Shown piece after piece: positions 21,912 through 28,299 of a stretch of 28,299 nucleotides of DNA (within the stretch, counting starts at the first letter, position 1; the number at the start of each line of letters is the position of its first letter). The notes beneath the pieces are model-generated. The model was not told the origin of the DNA. It was given only the letters and a program-made list of their open reading frames with translations, and ran no database searches. The position numbers and the translations under genes were made by a program. Source of the DNA: a virus; the IMG/VR virus record IMGVR_UViG_3300001450_000031, positions 1 to 28,299 of that record, one strand, 5' to 3'.

Positions 21912-23663
21912 CTAACTTTTTTCTAAATAAGTTCCTCTAATCCAACCAGATTTACTAACACTTGTGGTATTATCTGAATATTCATATAAGTAGTGTTTTG
22001 AACCTACATGGGGTTCTCCTACTGGCTGTAAATCTCTAGCATTCCAATAAGGTCCTAAAGGTATTGGGTGATACCTTCCAGACATACCACCAACAGTCAT
22101 CTTAGTACCGTTTTGGGATGGTGAACCATTTTCCAATTGTCTAGTAGATGCAGTAAGTTGAGCAATAAGACTTAAATCTCCATTTCTAAGGTCAAAGTTA
22201 TAATGGGCTATTTGGGCAGAGCCAGTACCTTGGTGATTAAAGTGTAAGACAAATTCAGTGTTTACATCTTTTTTAGATATTATATTAAAGTGTTGCCAGC
22301 ATCTACCACCAGCATTAGCACTAACAGTATTTAGATACCTTCTACTACCAGTATAATGGTTTAAGCCTAATTGACTAGATAAATCTGTTATAGTCACAGA
22401 ATCTGCTTGGGTTATTCTTGCACTATGACAATAAGTTTGTCCGTCAGATCCATGGCCTTCGCCCATTAAACTAAACCACACAATCCAATCATCTCCTGTA
22501 TCTGGGTGCTTACCCACAAAATCTCCAACGTTACTAGAACCCCTAACATCTGTTTGATTTTTCCAATCATCGTTTATTAGTGTCCAGTTTGTTGAACCAA
22601 TAGTTTGCCATGTGCCTGTGTCTGAATTGTATTCTGTCTTTGCTGGAGTTGCATAAAATAAAGTATTTGATTTGTAGTTTCCTCCATAAGAATGAAAACA
22701 AACATAAAAGAATTTTTTAACAACTCCATCATCTGATCCACTCCTATATGCCAATAGAGTACCATGAAGACCACAAGTAAAACCACTGTAACCTGAGGGT
22801 TTTGTAGGTTCTGCTGCTATATCAGGATTAAGCGTTGAACCCTGTTTTCTAACTACAGAAGGTTTTGCTTCCATGTTTCCTCTACCAGTAATAAATGCGA
22901 CCGCAGATTGAGAAAAATTAGTACTTGTAATAGAGGTAAAGTTGTTTGTCTTGGCTGTGTGTACTGCTGTTAGATTAGTTAAATTTCCAGCTGCATCAAT
23001 AAATTGTCCATATGTTTTTCCACTTATACTTTGGTTTCTTGAAAGAACTAAAGCTGAACCAGATTCTATTGGATGTGCATTTATTATTGATCCATTTGTT
23101 ACGCCTAAAGCTCCTTCAGGAATTACTAGTCTTTGTATACTTCCAGTACCTCCTCCAGAGGTTGCAGCTGATCCACTATCAAAACTCTTAATTACGTGGC
23201 CACAATATTTGTGGTTGTTTGAACTATTTCTATAACATACTATTATTACAGGTTCTCCACTACTACTTAAAATAATTGCAGCATTTCTTCCCGGTGCGTG
23301 GCCTATATTTGAATCACCATAAGTATCTGCGGATAATGCTATGTCAGGTGCTAGTGACGTATCAGGTTTGCCTGTGGTATGATGATAAAATTGACTACCA
23401 GACTTAAAAATCCAATTTTTATAATGGTCATAGCCATCAAAATTATTTAATTTATATATTGTACTAGAAGAGTTTGGTTTATTAGTATTTGAATGGTTAA
23501 AATTTTTAAAGTCACCAATTACTGCTTGTACTTCTGTGGACATTGATACTACACCAACCGATGATGATAATAAGGACAAGGCCGTTAAGCTAACATCTCC
23601 ACTTTGAGTCATAGATGCTGAAAAATTTGCAGCTTGGGTTAATAAACTGACATTATTTCCCAT
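21912..23663 (-). CDS. Large virion surface/spike-like protein
   Basis: 583 residues. The N-terminal 50 residues (MGNNVSLLTQAANFSASMTQ) look like a virion-attachment segment. The rest is a repeating beta-rich domain with Trp, His, Gly and Asn in phrases such as DHYKNWIFKSGSQFYHHTTG, APGRNAAIILSSSGEPVIIV, FFYVCFHSYGGNYKSNTLFY and TGDDWIVWFSLMGEGHGSDG. The pattern, strands broken by short turns with recurring aromatic/Gly ends, suggests a beta-propeller or similar receptor-binding head. No enzyme motif found. The start (GAGGAT Shine-Dalgarno) overlaps the stop of the S74 fibre gene by 11 nt, so the two are translationally coupled. Confidence 0.65.
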   Translation of the reverse strand: MGNNVSLLTQAANFSASMTQSGDVSLTALSLLSSSVGVVSMSTEVQAVIGDFKNFNHSNTNKPNSSSTIYKLNNFDGYDHYKNWIFKSGSQFYHHTTGKPDTSLAPDIALSADTYGDSNIGHAPGRNAAIILSSSGEPVIIVCYRNSSNNHKYCGHVIKSFDSGSAATSGGGTGSIQRLVIPEGALGVTNGSIINAHPIESGSALVLSRNQSISGKTYGQFIDAAGNLTNLTAVHTAKTNNFTSITSTNFSQSAVAFITGRGNMEAKPSVVRKQGSTLNPDIAAEPTKPSGYSGFTCGLHGTLLAYRSGSDDGVVKKFFYVCFHSYGGNYKSNTLFYATPAKTEYNSDTGTWQTIGSTNWTLINDDWKNQTDVRGSSNVGDFVGKHPDTGDDWIVWFSLMGEGHGSDGQTYCHSARITQADSVTITDLSSQLGLNHYTGSRRYLNTVSANAGGRCWQHFNIISKKDVNTEFVLHFNHQGTGSAQIAHYNFDLRNGDLSLIAQLTASTRQLENGSPSQNGTKMTVGGMSGRYHPIPLGPYWNARDLQPVGEPHVGSKHYLYEYSDNTTSVSKSGWIRGTYLEKS

Positions 23664-23937
23664 TCTTTAAATCCTCTATCTTATCATTTAATTCCTTTAT
23701 AGATTCTATAAGTAAGGGAACTATTGAAATGTAATTTACAACCTTCCGTGTTTCTTCTACACCTAATATATTCTTTTCCTTTACTAATCTAGGTATTATT
23801 TTTTCTACATCTTGTGCTATCAAACCGAAATCTGAATTGCCAGTCGTTTTCCATTCAAATTCTTTACCTTCTAGGCTGAGAATCTTTTCCAGTGGGCTAT
23901 TTATCGGTTTTATATTTGTTTTTAGACGGTAATCTGA
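23653..23937 (-). other. S74 chaperone domain with Ser/Lys dyad
   Basis: Codons for residues 512-605 of the fibre. Ser512 begins SDYRLK, with Lys517 as partner. Both residues are kept, so autocleavage should work and the mature fibre should end near residue 511. Confidence 0.85.
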
Positions 23938-25470
23938 AGGCGTTGTACTAGATGCTACTACATCTCCAACGGCATGTATATCTCCACCAGCATAAATATA
24001 CCCACTTGCACTTATATTGCCTGAGGCTGTTACTGGTCCATCCAAATATATGTTTGTACCATCTATGTGAGTTTTTAACCCTGTTTTTGCTACTGTTGTT
24101 GTAACGCCATCTGTTCCTAAAACGCCATACCCTGCTGAATAAAATGCACTATCTGAGTATATTTTGTCTGCATATATATTACCACTTGCACTTATACCAG
24201 CAGAAGCCGTTATTGCACCTAAAACAAGTAGTCCAGTGTCTTGTGTTGTGTCTCCTATTAAATGGTGAAATGATCCTGATCCTCCGAATATTGTACTTGT
24301 TCTACTTGAACTTATATTACCTGATGTTGTTACTGGGGCATTTAATGTGATATTTGAACTTGATAATATTATATCTCCGGAAACTCCTTGTCCTCCTGGT
24401 CCTAATTTGAAAGAATTTTGAGTTCTATAAAGTAAAGATATACCATCCATCTTATAACCATTTGTGGATCCATTTAGTGCATTAAATGATGTTCCCAATA
24501 TATCTCCACTTGCACTTATATCGCCTTGAGCTGCTAAAAGGGGATGTATAGTTATATGGTTACCATGTTGTCCTTGTGGAACTGTTATTAGGTCTGTGGA
24601 ACCACTCTGGAAACGCCAATAATCATCTCCAACAGTTGTAAATTCCATAGTAAATATACCATTGGCACCAAATTGGAGTTGTTTTGTATTACCTATCTTT
24701 ATATGTTGGAATGAATAATTCTGACCAGAGTACATATTCCAATAATCAAGGCCTCCAATGTTGATCCGCCCAAAGGGTTGACTATCATTTATACCCATAT
24801 ATAGACTATCACCCATTGTAATATTTCCACTTGCGCTTATATTACCTGAGGCGGTTATATGAGACTCAAATCTACTATTTCCATCAACAAGGAGATTAAC
24901 ATTTGTAGGAGAATCACTTCCAATAGTTAAACCGGATGTTATTACTGAAGGTACTGTTCCTAAAACTTTTAACCTATCTGATGTAATTTCACCACTTGCA
25001 CTTATATTACCTGAGGCTGTTATATTACCTACACCTCCTATCATAGTGTTATCAACACTAAGACCCTGATTTATAGTTACTCCAGATGCATTTGCTTGAA
25101 TTTTTGCTAGGGAGTTTGTATTAAAATCTGGAAAAACTGTACCATTTCCAACCCATTGATCTCCAAATATTTGACCACTTGCACTTATTTCGCCTGAGGC
25201 TGTTATGTATCCTAAGAATGTATGGGTATCGTCTGTGGAGTCTCCAAATTCAGTAGATCCAGATAATTGTAGTGTAGTTATATTAGTAACGGAAGAAGAG
25301 ACTATATATTGTTGGGCAATCAATGAACCAGATATTCGTATATTATTGCCTTCGACCTTAATGGGCAATGCACTACCAGTACCATCAAGTAATTGACCAC
25401 TTGTATCTTTTTGTACTACCCGTTGATAAGTATCTTGAATATTTTGGTTTGTTAAATCAGGCAATGCCAT
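23653..25470 (-). CDS. Tail fibre with C-terminal S74 self-cleaving chaperone
   Basis: 605 residues. The N-terminal 40 residues probably attach to the virion. From about 45 to 505 the shaft holds ITASG-N/E-ISASG repeats between short beta domains. Residues 512-605 are an intramolecular chaperone of the S74/endosialidase type: SDYRLKTNI with catalytic Ser512 and Lys517 (five apart, as in the family), FEWK, DFGLIAQDVEKIIPRLV, VNYISIVPLLIESIKELNDK (coiled coil). It trimerises the fibre and then cuts itself off before Ser512. Start ATG with GGAG, 4 nt after the upstream fibre gene. Residues 49-98 are paralogous to a segment of that gene. Confidence 0.9.
   Translation of the reverse strand: MALPDLTNQNIQDTYQRVVQKDTSGQLLDGTGSALPIKVEGNNIRISGSLIAQQYIVSSSVTNITTLQLSGSTEFGDSTDDTHTFLGYITASGEISASGQIFGDQWVGNGTVFPDFNTNSLAKIQANASGVTINQGLSVDNTMIGGVGNITASGNISASGEITSDRLKVLGTVPSVITSGLTIGSDSPTNVNLLVDGNSRFESHITASGNISASGNITMGDSLYMGINDSQPFGRINIGGLDYWNMYSGQNYSFQHIKIGNTKQLQFGANGIFTMEFTTVGDDYWRFQSGSTDLITVPQGQHGNHITIHPLLAAQGDISASGDILGTSFNALNGSTNGYKMDGISLLYRTQNSFKLGPGGQGVSGDIILSSSNITLNAPVTTSGNISSSRTSTIFGGSGSFHHLIGDTTQDTGLLVLGAITASAGISASGNIYADKIYSDSAFYSAGYGVLGTDGVTTTVAKTGLKTHIDGTNIYLDGPVTASGNISASGYIYAGGDIHAVGDVVASSTTPSDYRLKTNIKPINSPLEKILSLEGKEFEWKTTGNSDFGLIAQDVEKIIPRLVKEKNILGVEETRKVVNYISIVPLLIESIKELNDKIEDLKNGK
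23995..25215. repeat. Dispersed ITASGNISASG DNA repeats in the fibre gene
   Basis: Near-identical plus-strand units beginning CACTTGCACTTATATTACC and continuing as TGAGGCTGTTAT occur around 24005, 24185, 24505, 24832, 24992 and 25178. Related copies are in the neighbouring gene near 26018 and 26325. They encode hinge-like T/S-A-S-G-N-I-S-A-S-G peptides. Such repeats permit recombination between fibre modules. Confidence 0.85.
25171..25326 (-). repeat. Paralogous fibre module, copy 1
   Basis: Encodes IAQQYIVSSSVTNIT, LSGSTEFGD and DDTHTFLGYITASG. It matches the module at 26381-26529 in the upstream fibre gene (IAQNYVVSSSVTNIT, LSGSTIFGD, DDTHTFTGNITSSG), which shows duplication or exchange between the two fibres. 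Confidence 0.8.
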
Positions 25471-25474
25471 ATTA

Positions 25475-28299
25475 TTACTCCGTTGTTATTCCGTCTAATC
25501 TATAATTAAATCTCCAGGCTTGGGTTCCAGAACCTTCGTTTTTCATGAACACAGCCATTAATTCATGTCCTGGGTTTGGTGTAAATGATTTACTTCCCGT
25601 TATATTTATATGGTATGAACGTTGACCAGACCCGTTTGTTTCGCCATCACCTGTAATACCATGGATTGATTGTGAAGCTGCAAAACCCATAGTAATAGGT
25701 GCATTAGAATCGTCATGAATACTTCCAGTATAAATCCATATGGTTGGATTTTGTGTGTGGCCACATCTTTGATTTGATTTTAAAGTTACGTCTTTAACAG
25801 CACAAGGTATTATATGTAAATTGTTAATATATTGTGGAGGTATATATGCTTGTCCATAACTTCCACTTGTTTGGCCAATTCCAACATTCCAAGTATTACT
25901 AGAGAGTCCATTTGAACCACCATAAAACATTAGGTTTTGTGTTGGTGATGAAATATTTGAAGATGCATATGCAATATTAACCCTTTGACCTATATAGCCT
26001 GCAGCTGTAATATTTCCACTTGCACTTATATTGACTGAGGCTGTTATATCTCCTGTTATATCGATACCAGTAGCTTTAGTTGATAATTTTTCAGAATTGT
26101 TGTGGTATAATTTTACATGTGAGTTTTCTACTGCATCTATTAGGGTTTCATTATTATTTGCATTCATGACTCTAAATTGACTACTTCTAAATTTAGTTCC
26201 ACCAGTACCAGAATCGTATAGTACTGAGTCTGAACCGTCATGGCTTATGGAGAAATCGTGACTATTTCCAAAACGTATTTTACCACCATCTGGTAAGAAA
26301 ATATTGCTTGCTGCTATATCTCCACTTGCACTTATATTACCTGAAGCGCTAATATATGCAAATGATCCTGTTCCAGAACTAACAATATTTCCAGATGATG
26401 TTATGTTTCCTGTAAACGTGTGGGTGTCGTCAGACGTATCACCAAATATTGTAGAGCCAGAAAGTGCTTGATATGTTATATTGGTCACAGATGAAGACAC
26501 AACATAATTTTGAGCTATTATATTTCCAGTTACTTTTACATTTCCTACAACATGTAATTTTTCTTCAGGTGTACTTGTTCCTATACCAACCTTATCTATT
26601 CCTGCATCTGCAAAAATTAGGTGGGTGTCATCATCTCCTTCAACTCTAAAGTCATATCCTGATGCATGGTTTTGGTTAAATATTACACCAGTACCACCAA
26701 TAGTAATTTGAGGGTTAGAATTGTTACCAGCAAACATTTGAATTACATTAGTGGTAAACTGTATATTAGTATCTGGATCACCAAGATGTCTTAATTGATT
26801 TGCTATATCTAAAGTAGCTCCTTGATGCAATATGTTTCCAGATAAGTTTAATGACCCTGTTATTTCGTGTGTGCCTGTTGTACGTAAAGCAAGGGCTGTT
26901 GCTGGAACTAAATTACTGGCCTCTGAAGTATCTATTTGGAATTCCATATCTCCAGCAACACCAGTATCTGTAACTGCAGCGGCAACTACTCTAATTTTTG
27001 CAGCTTCTCCTGAAGAACGTTTAAGTAAAGCCAACGAGCCCGAATTCATTGTCCAACGTATTGAACCCATAACATCTCCTATCTGGGCTTTTTGTGGGGC
27101 AGCTGGTGTTCCTCTAGTATACATAAGTATGTATTCACTACCAGTTTGAGCAGCATCGGCTGACTGAGCAAATGATTCGAAGTTTCCTTCTTTATTCATT
27201 TTTATACCTCTATCAGCTGATCTTTTTACAAATCTAATATCATCTGCAACTACTTCAAAATCTGATTTAGGGTCCGTTGTACCAAATCCTAACCTACCAG
27301 ATCCAGAAAAGTACATACTTGCAGATTGATTAAGGGAACTAGATATATAAAAACTTTTATCATCGTTAGGGTCTGTCTTTACTTCTCCAATTATAGCAGA
27401 ACCAGTATAGTATCCTTGGTTTGAACTTGTAGTAGCTGTACTACTTATGAGTTGTAAAGAACCAGATATAAATTGCATTGTTGGAGAGTTAGGATTAAGG
27501 AAGAAAACGTCGGCTGATGCATGTCCTATTTTTATGTCTTTATCAATTGGATTGGCAGAATCTGGATCTGCAAAAGTAATTATACCTGTTGATTTATTAT
27601 AGGTTAGAAGTGATCCACCTGCCTTATTAAATGTTCGTACCCTTACTGGGTGTTGACTTGACTCTTGTTCTCTAATATCTAGGTGATATGCTGGATATAA
27701 TCCTATCCCTACACCACCACCATCATCAGATGCTGTAGTAACGGTTGGTAAATGAAAGTGAGTACCTATTCCTGGTCCTGCACCCCAACATGATAATGCA
27801 TCTTGTCTAGCTCCATCTGCAGGTCCAACCCCAACAATAAAGGATGCATCTTGTGTATATTTTCTATTATATTTACCAACAGCAACAAAACCTCCTGTTG
27901 ACGATGACATATGTAATCCAGCACCAATTGCAAATTGAAGATCTTGTGTTGTAGCAACATTAGCGCTTCCAATTAAAGCACTAATTTTAGATCCATTAGA
28001 TCTATTACTTGATCCAGCTATTAGTGTTTGGTCTCCTGAGTCGTTATAATTATCTGAACCAACAGTGATACTTGCATGGCCTGAGGATGAATTATTTAGA
28101 CCCACAACTATTGCTCGTAAATTGTCCGTTCTAACGGTATTACCTGCACCAACTATTAGGGATTCGGCACCACCGTCTACATGAGAAACTCCCATTGCAG
28201 AGCCATTCCATTCTCCAACAACTAATGATCCTTGGAGAGTATGTACATCACTACCAAAGGTTCCTCTTGATTCATTTCTGTCTCCACCCTTAAAAAGGG
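25475..28299 (-). CDS. Large tail-fibre/adhesin-like protein, 5' end beyond window
   Basis: The frame stays open past the first internal ATG (28195) up to the window edge, adding 34 residues (GSLVVGEWNGSAMGVSHVDG spans that ATG). The true start is therefore outside; 940 residues are visible. The N-terminal part holds YadA-head-like repeats (ESLIVGAGNTVRTDNLRAIV, ISALIGSANVATTQDLQFAI). The middle has fibre modules such as DKVGIGTSTPEEKLHVVGNV, QNYVVSSSVTNIT and FGDTSDDTHTF. The C-terminus (SKSFTPNPGHELMAVFMKNE) may be a receptor-binding tip. It has no S74 chaperone; that domain is on the next gene. Likely a long fibre subunit. Confidence 0.8.
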   Translation of the reverse strand, partial: LFKGGDRNESRGTFGSDVHTLQGSLVVGEWNGSAMGVSHVDGGAESLIVGAGNTVRTDNLRAIVVGLNNSSSGHASITVGSDNYNDSGDQTLIAGSSNRSNGSKISALIGSANVATTQDLQFAIGAGLHMSSSTGGFVAVGKYNRKYTQDASFIVGVGPADGARQDALSCWGAGPGIGTHFHLPTVTTASDDGGGVGIGLYPAYHLDIREQESSQHPVRVRTFNKAGGSLLTYNKSTGIITFADPDSANPIDKDIKIGHASADVFFLNPNSPTMQFISGSLQLISSTATTSSNQGYYTGSAIIGEVKTDPNDDKSFYISSSLNQSASMYFSGSGRLGFGTTDPKSDFEVVADDIRFVKRSADRGIKMNKEGNFESFAQSADAAQTGSEYILMYTRGTPAAPQKAQIGDVMGSIRWTMNSGSLALLKRSSGEAAKIRVVAAAVTDTGVAGDMEFQIDTSEASNLVPATALALRTTGTHEITGSLNLSGNILHQGATLDIANQLRHLGDPDTNIQFTTNVIQMFAGNNSNPQITIGGTGVIFNQNHASGYDFRVEGDDDTHLIFADAGIDKVGIGTSTPEEKLHVVGNVKVTGNIIAQNYVVSSSVTNITYQALSGSTIFGDTSDDTHTFTGNITSSGNIVSSGTGSFAYISASGNISASGDIAASNIFLPDGGKIRFGNSHDFSISHDGSDSVLYDSGTGGTKFRSSQFRVMNANNNETLIDAVENSHVKLYHNNSEKLSTKATGIDITGDITASVNISASGNITAAGYIGQRVNIAYASSNISSPTQNLMFYGGSNGLSSNTWNVGIGQTSGSYGQAYIPPQYINNLHIIPCAVKDVTLKSNQRCGHTQNPTIWIYTGSIHDDSNAPITMGFAASQSIHGITGDGETNGSGQRSYHINITGSKSFTPNPGHELMAVFMKNEGSGTQAWRFNYRLDGITTE
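26381..26529 (-). repeat. Paralogous fibre module, copy 2
   Basis: Partner of the module at 25171-25326. The amino-acid match is strong while codons differ in places, so the duplication is not recent or has been exchanged among phages. Confidence 0.8.

Noticed and set aside
23995-26345. CRISPR-like spaced repeats
   Set aside because: The repeats are in frame within fibre genes, vary in spacing and encode the SASG hinge.
1-28299. tRNA genes, integrase, insertion sequences, attachment sites
   Set aside because: No cloverleaf with a T-loop TTC signature, no recombinase motif and no terminal inverted repeats were seen on either strand.

Overview
This window is a late-gene block of an AT-rich, T4-like contractile-tailed phage (marine myovirus type). 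The identification rests on an unmistakable major capsid protein (gp23), scaffold (gp22), prohead protease (gp21), portal (gp20) and large terminase (gp17), plus PhoH, a three-helix-type holin, an S74-chaperone tail fibre and a phage-encoded ribosomal protein bS21. Every supportable gene lies on the minus strand, so transcription runs from high to low coordinates. Most genes carry a good Shine-Dalgarno (GGAG, AAGGAG, AAGGGA), which argues against a Bacteroidota host. The low GC and the bS21 and PhoH cargo suggest an AT-rich marine proteobacterium such as SAR11, but the host cannot be fixed from this window.

Layout in transcription order. (1) 28299-21430: virion surface and tail-fibre genes. 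The first is cut by the window edge. The second ends in a self-cleaving S74 chaperone. The two share a paralogous segment and many ITASGNISASG-type repeats. (2) 21385-19442: four small conserved or structural proteins. (3) 19417-16341: a P-loop kinase overlapping (ATGA) a 792-residue fusion of a nucleotidylyltransferase (NMNAT/cytidylyltransferase type), a middle domain and an RNA-ligase-like domain. (4) 16326-13762: a zinc-ribbon protein, a coiled-coil/TM protein, a modular protein with repeated GKLNE motifs, and a holin. (5) 13734-2084: the head cluster gp17, gp20, three small proteins, gp21, three more proteins, bS21, gp22, gp23. T4 genes 18 and 19, which lie between 17 and 20 in T4, are absent from that position. 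(6) 1983-1: PhoH and three small or partial structural proteins.

The most interesting signal is that many proteins here carry short N-terminal or internal peptides ending in (I/L)xE followed by G, A or S. These look like the T4 capsid-targeting sequence and gp21 cleavage site of internal head proteins (T4 MKTYQEFIAE|A). They occur on the kinase, at up to three places in the nucleotidyltransferase/ligase fusion, repeatedly in the GKLNE protein, and on proteins beside gp21. I infer an expanded set of internal head proteins, some encoded as polyproteins, that would be cut by gp21 during maturation and delivered with the DNA: kinase, nucleotidylyltransferase and RNA-ligase-like enzymes. This is a hypothesis from sequence pattern.

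Regulation: the minus-strand motif ATATTTATA recurs eight times just upstream of genes, against one copy seen inside a gene. It is the reverse complement of the T4 late -10 element TATAAATA extended by one base. At three genes with no Shine-Dalgarno the motif abuts the start codon, which suggests leaderless late mRNAs. Three rho-independent terminators separate the 5455-6495 gene, bS21, gp22-gp23 and PhoH, so bS21 forms its own small transcription unit. No tRNA, CRISPR array, insertion sequence or integrase was seen, and no stretch over 300 bases lacks a gene.
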